Assembly: GCA_029690005.1 (NCBI GenBank)
Contig: CP121458.1
Span: 248,001 to 312,000, forward strand
Length of the DNA: 64,000 nt
Origin: Prescottella defluvii
GTDB lineage: Bacteria; Actinomycetota; Actinomycetes; Mycobacteriales; Mycobacteriaceae
Direction: 5' to 3'
A program made the translations under genes and the position numbers. A model generated the notes under the pieces. The model was given only the letters and a program-made list of their open reading frames with translations. It searched no databases and had not been told where the DNA came from. This document shows, piece by piece, positions 53,896 to 62,355 of this stretch (position 1 is its first letter; each line of letters opens with the position of its first letter).

Positions 53896-54218
53896 GGAAA
53901 TCAGACTATGAGGACACCGGTGGATGCGCCACAGCCACGTTGCGGCCCAGCGAGGTCTCGACAACCGTCGCGTCGTCTGGATCCGTCCGCTCCGAAACCG
54001 ACGGGCCCGGCAGATTTCGTAGTCGAATCCCGCATCTTCTTGCATCGAATTCATCCGCTGATTCATCCGTCGACTTCCGGAAAAGTCGAGTTTCGGAACA
54101 CTCGGGCCGTGATTGACTCGACAAGGCTGACAAGCACTGCAGATCGCACAAACCATCAGGTTCGAGCCGGTACACACCACACCCGACGACGGGGCGTTGG
54201 TGGGGAGGACAGATCTCA
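53896..54218. other. 323-base divergent intergenic region
   Basis: No gene is supported between yceI and the benzoylformate decarboxylase gene. It presumably holds both promoters; I see no clear operator. Its middle part is lower in GC than the adjacent genes. Confidence 0.5.
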
Positions 54219-55838
54219 ATGGAAACGATTCGCGACGTCACGTTCGATCTTCTGCGCAAGCTCGGAATTACCACGGTGTTCGGAAATCCCGGCTCGACCG
54301 AGGAGACATTCCTGAAGGACCTCCCGAGCGACTTCAGGTACATCCTGGCGTTGCAGGAGGCCTCCGCGATCGCCATCGCCGACGGCTACGCCCAGGCCAC
54401 CCGCTCACCCGCGCTCGTCAATGTGCACACATCGGCGGGCATTTCGAATGCGATGAGCAACATCATGACTGCGGCGCTGAATCACACGCCCCTCATCGTG
54501 ACCGCCGGAAACCAGACGCGGGAAATGCTCCTGATGGAGCCGTGGCTGACCAACGTCGAGCCCGAAACGCTGACCAAGCCCTGGGCCAAGTGGAGCTACC
54601 AACCGGTGCGCGCCGAGGACGTGCCCGCGGCGTTCATGCGCGCCTACGCGATGGCGATGCAGCCGCCGGCCGGTCCTGTCTTCCTGTCGATCCCGCTCGA
54701 CGACTGGGACCGGCCCGCGACGAGCACCGCGGTGGTCCGGTCGGTGGCGACGCGGATCGGACCGGACCCCCACCGGATCGGGGAGTTCGCCCGTCGCTTG
54801 TCCGCCGCGAAGAACCCGGTGCTCATCTACGGCTCCTCGATCGCCCGCGGTGACGGTTGGGCGCAGGCGGTGGCGCTGGCGGAGAAGCTCGGCGCGCCGG
54901 TGTGGGCGGCACCGTCCTCGGAGCGGCCGCCGTTTCCCGAGAACCACCCCCAGTACCGGGGCGGGCTACCGTTCGCCATCGGCCCCCTGTCGGAGCGGCT
55001 GGCGGGCCACGACGTCGGAATCGTCATCGGGGCACAGGTGTTTCGCTACTACCCGTATGTCCCGGGTGAGTATCTGCCGGAGGGGATGTCGCTGCTCCAT
55101 GTCACCGACGACCCGACCGAGGCGGGGAAGGCTCCGGTCGGCGACAGCCTGCTGTGCGACGCGGTCCTGGCTCTCGAGGGGTTGGTCGAACTGGTCGAGG
55201 AAAGGGCACCGAGCGGTCCCGTCGACATGAACCCGCACCGCATGGCCCCGCATCCGGCGCCGCTGGTCACCGAGTCGGGCGACGTACTCACCGCGCTCGA
55301 GTTGTTCGAGGCCATCCGGTCCGTGGTACCCGACGAGACGGTCTTGACGGAGGAGTCGCCGTCGAACCTCGCTGAGTTGCACACCGCGTGGCCGATCGAG
55401 AAGCCCGACTCCTTCTACACCGCAGCGAGCGGCAGCCTCGGCTGGACCCTGCCGGCCAGCGTGGGTATCGCACTCGCGGAACGGGATTCGGGTCGCAACC
55501 GTCCGGTCGTGGTGATGATCGGCGACGGATCTTTCCAGTACGCCATCCAGGCGTTGTGGACCGCCGCCGCCCACGAACTGCCGATCCTCTTCGTTGTTCC
55601 GCGGAACCAGGAGTACGCCATCCTCAAGGCGTTCGCCAAGCTGGAGGAGACGCCGGGAGTACCCGGACTCGACATCCCGTCCCTCGACTTCGTCTCTCTC
55701 GGTGAGGGATACGGATGTGCGGGCGAGCGGGCGGAGACTGTGGCCGAGGTGCAGGTCGCGGTGAAGGCCGCGCTCGCACGCTCCGGCCCCACGGTTCTGG
55801 AGGTTCCGATCGTGCCGACGGTCCCGCCGCTGATGTAG
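54219..55838 (+). CDS. mdlC: Benzoylformate decarboxylase
   Basis: An intact 539-residue thiamine-diphosphate decarboxylase. Family-specific residues of benzoylformate decarboxylase are visible: FGNPGSTEE (Ser of the active site), LQEASAIAIADGYA (Glu that activates the cofactor), NVHTSAGISNAMSN (catalytic His) and the cofactor block GDGSFQYAIQALWTAA. It should convert benzoylformate to benzaldehyde and CO2 in mandelate breakdown, though related 2-oxoacid decarboxylases share the fold. The ATG at 54219 follows GGGGAGG. No mandelate dehydrogenase or benzaldehyde dehydrogenase is adjacent, so the pathway context is missing. Confidence 0.88.
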   Translation: METIRDVTFDLLRKLGITTVFGNPGSTEETFLKDLPSDFRYILALQEASAIAIADGYAQATRSPALVNVHTSAGISNAMSNIMTAALNHTPLIVTAGNQTREMLLMEPWLTNVEPETLTKPWAKWSYQPVRAEDVPAAFMRAYAMAMQPPAGPVFLSIPLDDWDRPATSTAVVRSVATRIGPDPHRIGEFARRLSAAKNPVLIYGSSIARGDGWAQAVALAEKLGAPVWAAPSSERPPFPENHPQYRGGLPFAIGPLSERLAGHDVGIVIGAQVFRYYPYVPGEYLPEGMSLLHVTDDPTEAGKAPVGDSLLCDAVLALEGLVELVEERAPSGPVDMNPHRMAPHPAPLVTESGDVLTALELFEAIRSVVPDETVLTEESPSNLAELHTAWPIEKPDSFYTAASGSLGWTLPASVGIALAERDSGRNRPVVVMIGDGSFQYAIQALWTAAAHELPILFVVPRNQEYAILKAFAKLEETPGVPGLDIPSLDFVSLGEGYGCAGERAETVAEVQVAVKAALARSGPTVLEVPIVPTVPPLM

Positions 55839-55862
55839 CACCTCGTCTCGGTAGCCCGGAGT

Positions 55863-55904
55863 CGATGCTCACCGGATCGGTCGCGAACGACCCGGTGAGC
55901 ATCG
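55863..55904. terminator. Bidirectional hairpin terminator
   Basis: CGATGCTCACCGG pairs perfectly with CCGGTGAGCATCG (13 base pairs) around a 16-base loop, in the gap between the convergent decarboxylase and TetR genes. Confidence 0.65.
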
Positions 55905-55938
55905 CGACCCGTGGTCGTCTTCGGAGTTGCCGCACCAC

Positions 55939-56642
55939 CTATCGCGTAGCAGAACTCCAGCCTCGCCGGCGCAGTCGCTCGATCCCGTCGAGGAGTAGGT
56001 CGAGCGCGAACTCGAACTCGAACTGCTCGTCGCATCCCTGGCCGACCGCGGCCAGATCGCCTTCCGTCGCCGCTGTCGCGATGGCGAAGATGTTGGGGTA
56101 CGTGGTCGCGAACGCGCTCGCCATCGCCTCCTGCTCGTCGGCGGTGAGGGTAGGCGAGGCATCGGTTTCCGGGCCGTTGAACAACTCGGGACTGAACCCC
56201 CAGATGCGGTTGCCGAGGGCGTGCATGGCGTGGTGGGTGAGATCGGCGGTGCAGCCACCCGCCATGAACAACCCGACCAACGAGTCCATGTACGCGAGCA
56301 CGGTCGGCGTCCTGCTGGTGCGCGACTCGATGACGTGACGCGCCCAGGGGTGGCGGCCGACCGCCTGCCGTGCCGCCAGGATGCGCTGCCGCAATGCGCT
56401 GTCCCACACCAGGTCCGGATCCGACGGGGGATCTCGGCGATCACCGCGTCGACCATCGCGTCGAGCAGTTCTTCCTTGTCGGCGACGTGCTTGTAGAGCG
56501 CCATCGGCACCACGCCGAGTTCCTGCGCGAGTCGCCGCATACTCACCGCCGCAATACCGGTTTCATCGGCGAGCGCGACGGCCGCGCGCACCACGCGGTC
56601 CCGGTTGAGACGTTCACGTCGTCCGGTATCCGAGCGTGACAT
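55939..56642 (-). CDS. TetR-family repressor, frameshifted
   Basis: A 234-residue TetR protein of the tetracycline-repressor C-terminal class: RDRVVRAAVALADETGIAAVSMRRLAQELGVVPMALYKHVADKEELLDAMVDAV forms the DNA-binding domain, and ILAARQAVGRHPWARHVIE with YMDSLVGLFMAGGC the ligand domain. One C is missing from the CCCCC run near 56427; restoring it gives AEIPPSDPDLVWDSALRQRIL. The ATG at 56642 lies 44 bases from the nearer of two tandem operators. Its target is probably the divergent DUF4386 gene, of which only the start survives. Confidence 0.88.
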
Positions 56643-56685
56643 CGACGGCTACTCCTCGATCGTTGCCCGATTCCACCCCTTAACG

Positions 56686-56702
56686 GGTATACGGCGTACA
56701 CC
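56686..56702. promoter_or_regulatory. TetR operator 1
   Basis: GGTATACGGCGTACACC is a 17-base palindrome (GGTRTAC-N3-GTACACC, six of seven arm positions symmetric). It lies 44 bases before the TetR start. Its centre is 33 bases, about three helical turns, from the centre of operator 2. Confidence 0.7.
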
Positions 56703-56718
56703 CTACCTTCGACGCGAA

Positions 56719-56735
56719 GGTGTACTCCGTTCACC
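56719..56735. promoter_or_regulatory. TetR operator 2
   Basis: GGTGTACTCCGTTCACC repeats the operator 1 pattern (GGTGTAC-N3-GTxCACC) 17 bases before the ATG of the DUF4386 remnant. A palindrome CCTTCGACGCGAAGG lies between the two sites. Confidence 0.7.
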
Positions 56736-56751
56736 TAACGAAGGAGGGGTC

Positions 56752-56885
56752 ATGGAACCAGCCAGACGGACCGCGACAATTGCCGGCAGCCTGTACCTCG
56801 TCACCCATGTCACCTCCGTTGCCGCGCTCACCCTGTACGGCCCGGCGCTCCATCGGAGAGGGGTTCCGGAGATCCTCCGCGGAGG
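56752..56885 (+). pseudogene. DUF4386-like gene remnant (N-terminus only)
   Basis: An ATG with ribosome site GGAGGGG opens MEPARRTATIAGSLYLVTHVTSVAALTLYGPAL, the typical start of a DUF4386 membrane protein (usually about 220-240 residues). After roughly residue 35 the family match ends, and the frame continues antisense into the MFS gene. So only the first membrane helix remains, still behind two operators and divergent from its TetR repressor. The rest was deleted, in the genome or in the assembly. Confidence 0.6.
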
Positions 56886-58220
56886 TCACACCGCCTTCGA
56901 GCGCATACCTTCCTCCGCGGGTACTGGATCCGCGGTGACGTCTACAGGCTCGAGCACGATCTCGGTGCGATCGTCGCCATCGCCCGGATCGGGCTGTGCT
57001 GCGGCGTCTTTGCCGCGACCGATCATGATCAGGGCCACCAGCGCGACGACGATGCACGTGACCGCGCCCATCATCAGTCCGGCACGCCCACCCCACTCCT
57101 GGCTGACCCAGCCCGCGATCGGACCCCCGATCGCGGTCGAGCCCATGAACGCGGTGGACCACAGGGCCATGACGCGACCGCGCATCTGCGGATCGGCCTC
57201 GAGCTGGAGGGTGCTGTTGCTCGTCGAGTTGAACGCGATGCTCACCGCGCCGACGAGCATCAACGCGAGCACCTCGAGCGCCAACGTCGGCGCCACGGCG
57301 GCGGCAACGAGGGCGAAACCGAAAGCGGCTGCGGCAGCGATCAGGACCCGCGTCCCGGTTCGTCCCCACGTGGCGACGAACAGGCCACCGCACACCGAGC
57401 CGACGCCCATCGCCGCGGTCATGAAACCGTAGGCCTCGGAGCCGGCGCCGAACGTCTGGTCGGCGACGATCGGGAGTACCACCTGGAACTCGAACGCGAG
57501 GCAACCGATGAACGCCATCATCAGCAGCGGCACCGCCAGGTTGCGGTTGCCGCGCACGTAACGCAGCCCCTCACGAAGCTGACCGCGGGCACGTTCCGCC
57601 GGCGGGGAACGGTGCAGGGTATCGACATTCAGCCGCAGCAACGACGTCACGACCGCGACGAAGCTGGCGGCGTTGAGCAGGAAGCACACGCCCAGGCCAC
57701 CCGCCGCGATCGTGACGCCGGCGACGGCGGGGCCGACGATGCGCGACGCACTCACCAGCGTCGACTGCAGGCTGACGGCGTTGCGGAGATCGTCCGGGCC
57801 GACCATCTCGAGCATGAACGATTGGCGCGCAGGGTTTTCGAAGCACTGGTTGAGCCCGAGCAGCAGAGCGAGCACGTAGACGTGCCACAACTCGACGGTG
57901 CCGGTGATCGTGAGCACGCCGAGAATCAGCGCCTGCACACTCATCATCGACTGCAGGCCGATCATCAAGCGGCGCTTGTCCGATCGGTCGGCGATCACGC
58001 CGCCGTAGGGGCCGAGCAGCAGGATCGGCAACGTCTGGAGGGCGACGACGACGCCGATCGCGGTGCCGGATCCGGTGAGCTCGAGGACCAGCCACGATTG
58101 GGCCACGGTCTGCATCCAGGTGCCGACGAGCGAGACGGCCTGGCCGCTGATATAGCGGCGGAAGTTGCGGTTCGCGAGTGCCGCGAACGTCTGGCGTCCG
58201 AGCTTTGTCGCGGCCGTCAT
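56886..58220 (-). CDS. MFS transporter (enterobactin/drug exporter type)
   Basis: A 444-residue, twelve-helix major facilitator of the MFS_3/EntS-like group: LANRNFRRYISGQAVSLVGTWMQTVAQSWLVLELTGSG at the start, ADRSDKRRLMIGLQ in the loop 2-3 motif A position, NAVSLQSTLVSASRIVGPAVAGV, and MRGRVMALWSTAFMGSTAIGGPIAGW. A charged C-terminal tail of about 40 residues follows. The ATG at 58220 overlaps the MarR stop (ATGA), so a MarR-MFS operon is clear. It probably exports a toxic organic compound sensed by MarR. Confidence 0.92.
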   Translation of the reverse strand: MTAATKLGRQTFAALANRNFRRYISGQAVSLVGTWMQTVAQSWLVLELTGSGTAIGVVVALQTLPILLLGPYGGVIADRSDKRRLMIGLQSMMSVQALILGVLTITGTVELWHVYVLALLLGLNQCFENPARQSFMLEMVGPDDLRNAVSLQSTLVSASRIVGPAVAGVTIAAGGLGVCFLLNAASFVAVVTSLLRLNVDTLHRSPPAERARGQLREGLRYVRGNRNLAVPLLMMAFIGCLAFEFQVVLPIVADQTFGAGSEAYGFMTAAMGVGSVCGGLFVATWGRTGTRVLIAAAAAFGFALVAAAVAPTLALEVLALMLVGAVSIAFNSTSNSTLQLEADPQMRGRVMALWSTAFMGSTAIGGPIAGWVSQEWGGRAGLMMGAVTCIVVALVALIMIGRGKDAAAQPDPGDGDDRTEIVLEPVDVTADPVPAEEGMRSKAV

Positions 58221-58675
58221 GAGCGCGTCGTGGCCCGGGCCTGACACATCTGATCGGCAAGGGCCTCGAGGGCCGAAAGGGCGTCGAGCAGATCCTGGGT
58301 CTTCATCTCGGGGAGTTGGGCGAGGTACTCGGCGAACAGTCGGGTCCGCTTGTCACGCAACTGGGAGTGCAACGCGATCCCCTCAGGTGTCGCGGCCACA
58401 ACGACGGCGCGACCGTCGTCGGGGTGCGCGGAGCGCTGGAGCAGGCCTGCGGCCTCCATCTTGCCGATCATCCGCGAGAGCATCGTCGGGTTGAGCGTCT
58501 CGATCTCGGCCATCTCGCTGGCCCGGATCGGTCCGCGCCGGACGGCCGTGGTGAGGATCGAGAACTGCGTCTTGGTCAGCTCGCCGCCCGACGTCTGCCG
58601 GTCGACCTGCCGGGAAATGCGACCGAGCGCGACCCGTAGCCGGGACACCTCGTCGTCATCGAAGAGGCTCGTCAC
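58217..58675 (-). CDS. MarR-family repressor
   Basis: A 152-residue MarR protein with the winged helix ASEMAEIETLNPTMLSRMIGKMEAAGLLQRSAHPDDGRAVVVAATPEG, where the Asp-Gly-Arg wing is typical. The GTG at 58675 is preferred because GGAGG stands five bases before it; TTG at 58687 is an alternative. It is the first gene of the operon with the MFS exporter. An imperfect inverted repeat just upstream is the likely operator. Confidence 0.9.
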   Translation of the reverse strand: MTSLFDDDEVSRLRVALGRISRQVDRQTSGGELTKTQFSILTTAVRRGPIRASEMAEIETLNPTMLSRMIGKMEAAGLLQRSAHPDDGRAVVVAATPEGIALHSQLRDKRTRLFAEYLAQLPEMKTQDLLDALSALEALADQMCQARATTRS

Positions 58676-58691
58676 ATCCACCTCCAATTTA

Positions 58692-58711
58692 TTTGCTTAT
58701 CGGCAAGCATA
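58692..58711. promoter_or_regulatory. Candidate MarR operator
   Basis: TTTGCTT-ATCGGC-AAGCATA is an inverted repeat with six of seven arm positions matching, in an A/T-rich patch 17 bases before the MarR start. TTGC-type arms are common in MarR sites. Confidence 0.55.
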
Positions 58712-58744
58712 CACCGTCCGGTTCGGAGTTTCCCGAACAAACGA

Positions 58745-58781
58745 CTGGGCCCCTCCCCGATCGGATCGGGGAGGGGCCCAG
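58745..58781. terminator. Strong bidirectional terminator
   Basis: CTGGGCCCCTCCCCGATC pairs with GATCGGGGAGGGGCCCAG around a single central base; the working loop is likely larger. The stem is nearly 18 base pairs. It ends the leftward Lsr2 operon before the MarR promoter. Confidence 0.8.
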
Positions 58782-58805
58782 TGTTCGGTTCGGTCGGCGG
58801 GGGTT

Positions 58806-59666
58806 TCAGCCCTGCTTGGCGGTCTTGACGATCGGCAGGACGCGCTGCTGGTTGTCCACCCACTCGCGCATCACGACCATCTCCTCGCGGCGCTGCACCG
58901 AGTCCCACGTGGCCATCTCGATGTTGCCGACGAGGTTCTGGCTCTCCTTGACGACGCGCTCCCGCTTGGCCTGCACCACCCGGTCCCGGTAGCGCTTGAC
59001 CGAGATTCGCAGGTCCTGGATGGCGTCGATCTCGCTCTTGATCACCTCGATCGGCCGCACGACGTCGTCGTCGAGCTCGGCCGGATCCTCGATCCCCGCG
59101 GTCACCAGGCGCTGCTTGAACAGGTGGATGCGGTACAGGTCGTTGTGGATCCGGCGGGCGACGTCGTCGAGCTTGTCGTGCGTGATCCGGATCGAGCTGA
59201 TGTCCCGGCCTGCCCAGTCGAGGAACGCCTTGAACAGCGCGACCTCGGTGGCCAGGTAGACCAGCAACGCCACCTCGGTCAGGACCTTCGGATCCTCGGG
59301 GTGCGGACGGCTCTTGACGCTGAGCAGTTCACCCTTGACCAGGACCTCGTGCTTGGGGAACACGCGGTGCAGCAGGTCGAGGTAGACGGCCGGGCTGACC
59401 TTCTTCGCGCGGATCCGCTTGATCCCGTACTCGTAGCGCGCTGTCCACTCGCCGCCGTCGTTGGGGATGTCGTAGAGGAACACCCGAATCGGGTCACCGT
59501 GCGAGAAGGAGACCTCCGAACCCTGCTCGTCGTCGGCCTCGGTGTCCGTGTCCGAGTCGGCGAGCAGATCCTCGGCGTCGACGTCCGATGCGACGTCCTC
59601 GGCAGCCACCTCGACGACGGGTTCGGGTACGGCCTCACCCTCCGTGCGCTTGCTGACGGTCGCCAT
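58806..59666 (-). CDS. Hypothetical protein with acidic N-terminus, paired with lsr2
   Basis: A 286-residue protein. The first 50 residues are acidic and disordered (DAEDLLADSDTDTEADDEQ). The remainder is helical and highly charged, with long helices such as RPIEVIKSEIDAIQDLRISVKRYRDRVVQAKRERVVKESQN that may form a coiled coil. No domain is recognised. The ATG at 59666 lies two bases after the lsr2 stop, so the two proteins are translated together and may act together. A strong terminator follows. Codon use is native. Confidence 0.72.
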   Translation of the reverse strand: MATVSKRTEGEAVPEPVVEVAAEDVASDVDAEDLLADSDTDTEADDEQGSEVSFSHGDPIRVFLYDIPNDGGEWTARYEYGIKRIRAKKVSPAVYLDLLHRVFPKHEVLVKGELLSVKSRPHPEDPKVLTEVALLVYLATEVALFKAFLDWAGRDISSIRITHDKLDDVARRIHNDLYRIHLFKQRLVTAGIEDPAELDDDVVRPIEVIKSEIDAIQDLRISVKRYRDRVVQAKRERVVKESQNLVGNIEMATWDSVQRREEMVVMREWVDNQQRVLPIVKTAKQG

Positions 59667-59668
59667 GG

Positions 59669-60001
59669 CTAGTGTGCGGCCGCGTACGCCTTGACGATGT
59701 CAGCCGCGATGCGGCCCCGCGTCGAGACGGTGTAGCCGTTGCGGGTGGCCCACTCCCGGATCTCCGGGATGCTCGGGCCGTCGGCCGCGGGCTTCGCGAC
59801 ACGGGCGGCCTGACGGCCCCCGACCTTGGTCGCGTGCCGGATGTAGTAGTCCATCTTGCGATGAAACTCGGTGGCGTTCTTGTCGTTGAGGTCGATCGTG
59901 TACTCGACGCCGTTGACCGCGAAGCTGATCGTTTCGCCGCCGAAGTCGATGGGCTCACCATCAAGATCATCGATGAGCTCGACAATTACCTTCTGTGCCA
60001 C
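59669..60001 (-). CDS. lsr2: Lsr2-family nucleoid-associated protein
   Basis: A 110-residue Lsr2 protein. The N-terminal dimerisation domain is MAQKVIVELIDDLDGEPIDFGGETISFAVNGVEYTIDL with KNATEFHRKMDYYIRHA. The C-terminal DNA-binding domain is IPEIREWATRNGYTVSTRGRIAADIVKAY, where RGR is the AT-hook-like contact. Lsr2 silences A/T-rich and foreign DNA and replaces H-NS in actinobacteria. The usual lsr2 locus in mycobacteria is next to lysS/clpC; here it is followed by a different partner, so this may be a second copy. Confidence 0.93.
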   Translation of the reverse strand: MAQKVIVELIDDLDGEPIDFGGETISFAVNGVEYTIDLNDKNATEFHRKMDYYIRHATKVGGRQAARVAKPAADGPSIPEIREWATRNGYTVSTRGRIAADIVKAYAAAH

Positions 60002-60146
60002 GTATCACTCCCGAGGTTTGCCAACCAGCTGCATCGGAAGCCTACGGGACAACACCATGCACAATTCGACGCGGATCGGCGTTTTTCTGTTCGGCCAGTA
60101 ACGGACCGCCCCGCGAGACCGATCGAGGCTGATCCGCGGACGCCGA

Positions 60147-60563
60147 TCAGCGGGCGGCGACGCCCGCCTGCGCGTACTCGACGTCCTGCTCCGGCTGCGC
60201 GCCGCTGACCCCGATACCGCCGACGACCTCACCGTCGACGATCACGGGCAGACCGCCGGGCAGGGTCGTCAGGGACTGGCGGACCTGGCCGTCGATCAGG
60301 TCGACGAGCGCGGGGTGCGCGTCGGCCAGCCCCGAGTAGGCGGTCGTCGGGATCCCGATCAGGGCGGCCGTCGCGGCCTTGGCCCGGGCCACGCCGGGCG
60401 TGAACCACGCGGCGCCGTCGTCGCGGACCACCAGCAGATCGTGCCCCCGCGCATCCACCACGGTCACGCTCACCCGGTTGCCGTCGCGTCGTGCCGCGCC
60501 GAGCGCCGCGTCCGCCGCCCGCCTGGCCGACGCCAGATCGAACCGTGCCTGATTCCCTGCCAT
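60147..60563 (-). CDS. GlcG/HbpS-family heme-binding-like protein
   Basis: A 138-residue single-domain protein of the GlcG/HbpS family: FDLASARRAADAALGAARRDGNRVSVTVVDARGHDLLVVRDDGA at the start and LPGGLPVIVDGEVVGGIGVSGAQPEQDVEYAQAG at the end, the family's hallmark strand-turn-helix. Some members bind heme or corrinoid, others act in diol and glycolate catabolism as assembly factors. It has no signal peptide, so is likely cytoplasmic. The ATG at 60563 follows GAGGGAGGAA. Confidence 0.87.
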   Translation of the reverse strand: MAGNQARFDLASARRAADAALGAARRDGNRVSVTVVDARGHDLLVVRDDGAAWFTPGVARAKAATAALIGIPTTAYSGLADAHPALVDLIDGQVRQSLTTLPGGLPVIVDGEVVGGIGVSGAQPEQDVEYAQAGVAAR

Positions 60564-60647
60564 CCCGAAATTCCTCCCTCTGTTTGCCGGCCTTCGCGGC
60601 CCGAGCAACCCCCATATGACTACTCGACACGAGTCGAACAGGGGACG

Positions 60648-61190
60648 TCAGGCCTCGAGGACGGGCGCCTTGTCGATGACGTCGGCGGCCGCCGCGATCG
60701 CTGCGAGGTTCTCGGCCGCGTGGGGCCAGTTCGGGTACGCGACGCGGCTGTGGTCGGCGAGGGCCCACAGGACGTCGACGACCGCTCCCCCGAGGATCCG
60801 CGCCGCAGGCGTCAGGCCGCCGCGAATCTTCAACTGGCCGAGCACGATCGCCAACTGCGCCTGAGCCTCGGCAGTGAGCGCGACCTCGTCGAGCGAGCCG
60901 TCGCGCAGGCGGGCGTGGACGTCCTCGCGTCCTCCCGTCCACACGTCGTCGGGCACACCGAAGTCCCAGGAAGCGATGAGGCCGGCCGCGAACGCAGGCA
61001 GCGTGTCGTCCCGGCCGCCCTCGACGTACCACTCCTCGAGCGCTCGCAGCGCGTCGTATCCAGAGTCGTTGCCGAACGGCGAGAAGTGCTCGCCCTGGTC
61101 GTAGAACGACTCGGGTGCGAGATCGACGAATGTGGGATGGCAAGTAGCGGAAGCGATTCCCTGTTTCGGGTCATCGATGTAGAGAGGGCA
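60648..61190 (-). CDS. YfeS/MolR-like conserved protein, start unresolved
   Basis: Read leftward from about 61190 the frame gives PLYIDDPKQGIASATCHPTF, then FSPFGNDSGYDALRALEEWY and PDDVWTGGREDVHARLRDGSLDEVALTAEAQAQLAIVLGQLKIRG. The PFGxDxGxD block resembles uncharacterised YfeS/MolR-like proteins. A TAG stands just upstream in this frame and there is no in-frame ATG, GTG or TTG before the conserved part, so one base is probably wrong between 61170 and 61200. The C-terminus at 60648 is certain. It lies directly after the sigma-factor gene on the same strand. Confidence 0.6.
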   Translation of the reverse strand, partial: CPLYIDDPKQGIASATCHPTFVDLAPESFYDQGEHFSPFGNDSGYDALRALEEWYVEGGRDDTLPAFAAGLIASWDFGVPDDVWTGGREDVHARLRDGSLDEVALTAEAQAQLAIVLGQLKIRGGLTPAARILGGAVVDVLWALADHSRVAYPNWPHAAENLAAIAAAADVIDKAPVLEA

Positions 61191-61211
61191 CGGCTCCGCA
61201 GCCTATCCGCG

Positions 61212-62351
61212 TCACCGCCGAGCGTTGAGTCGCGCGGCCTGGCGTGTCAGGTAGTCGCGCTCGGCGAGGTTGGGTGCCGTCCGGGCCGCGTCGGCATATA
61301 GCACTGCCGCCGTCGCGAGGTCGCCGTCGCGCTCGTGGAGGTACGCCGCCACCGCGGTGTAGCGGGGCAGCGATTCGGGCAGCGCCGCAAGCTCCGCCAG
61401 ACCGGCGCGCGGCCCGTCGGCCTCGCCGACGGCCACCGCCCGGTTGAGCCGGACGACCGGGCTGTCGGTCAGGCGGGCCAACTCGTCGTACCACTCGACG
61501 ATCTGCACCCAGTCGGTCTCCTCAGCGGTGGGCGCGTCGGCGTGCAATGCCGCGATGGCGGCCTGCGCCTGGAACTCACCCAGCCGATCTCGGGCGAGGG
61601 CTGCCTGCAGGATCCCGATGCCCTCGGCGATCGACTCGGTGTCCCACCGGCTGCGGTCCTGCTCGGCGAGCGGGACCAGGCTGCCGTCGGGCGCGGTCCG
61701 GGCGGCACGCCGGGCGTGGTGGAGCAGCATGAGCGCGAGCAGCCCCGACACCTCGGGATGGTCGATCGCGGCCGCGAGCTGCCGGGTGAGCCGGATCGCC
61801 TCGGCGGCGAGGTCGACATCGCCGGAGTAGCCCTCGTTGAAGACCAGATACAGGACGCGCAGCACGGTGGCGACGTCGCCGGGCTGGTCGAACCGCACGC
61901 CGGTGACGGTGCGCTTGGCCCGGCTTATGCGCTGCGCCATCGTCGCCTCCGGCACCAGGTACGCCCGGGCGATCTGGCGGGTGGTCAGCCCGCCGACAGC
62001 GCGCAACGTGAGCGCGACCGCCGACGACGGCGTCAACGACGAGTGGGCGCACAGGAAGTAGAGCTGGAGCGTGTCGTCCACCTCCGGCACGGGCTCGGGC
62101 GCCGGCTGATCGTCGACGAGGTCCTCACGCCGGCGGCGGGCCGCGTCCGCCCGCGTCGCGTCGAGGAACCGGCGCCAGGCCACGGTGACGAGCCAGCCCT
62201 TCGGGTCCCGCGGCGGGTCGGCCGGCCAGACGCGCACCGCCTCGACCAGCGCGTCCTGGACGGCATCCTCGGCCGCCGCGAAGTCGGCTCCGCGGCGGGC
62301 GAGGATCCCGAGCACGCTGGGCGTGAGGCTCCGGAGGAGAACCTCGTTCAT
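61212..62351 (-). CDS. ECF sigma factor (YCII-linked, ECF42 type)
   Basis: A 379-residue ECF sigma factor: sigma-2 region SLTPSVLGILARRGADFAAAEDAVQDALVEAVRVWPADPPRDPKGWLVTVAWRRFLD, sigma-4 region LTLRAVGGLTTRQIARAYLVPEATMAQRISRAKRTV, and a long C-terminal TPR-like extension of about 200 residues (VRLNRAVAVGEADGP, LPESLPRYTAVAAYLHERDGDLATA). This extension and the adjacent DGPF/YCII gene define the ECF42 group, which lacks an anti-sigma factor. The extension is thought to control it. The ATG at 62351 is four bases after the YCII stop. Frame intact. Confidence 0.92.
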   Translation of the reverse strand: MNEVLLRSLTPSVLGILARRGADFAAAEDAVQDALVEAVRVWPADPPRDPKGWLVTVAWRRFLDATRADAARRRREDLVDDQPAPEPVPEVDDTLQLYFLCAHSSLTPSSAVALTLRAVGGLTTRQIARAYLVPEATMAQRISRAKRTVTGVRFDQPGDVATVLRVLYLVFNEGYSGDVDLAAEAIRLTRQLAAAIDHPEVSGLLALMLLHHARRAARTAPDGSLVPLAEQDRSRWDTESIAEGIGILQAALARDRLGEFQAQAAIAALHADAPTAEETDWVQIVEWYDELARLTDSPVVRLNRAVAVGEADGPRAGLAELAALPESLPRYTAVAAYLHERDGDLATAAVLYADAARTAPNLAERDYLTRQAARLNARR

Positions 62352-62355
62352 CCGG

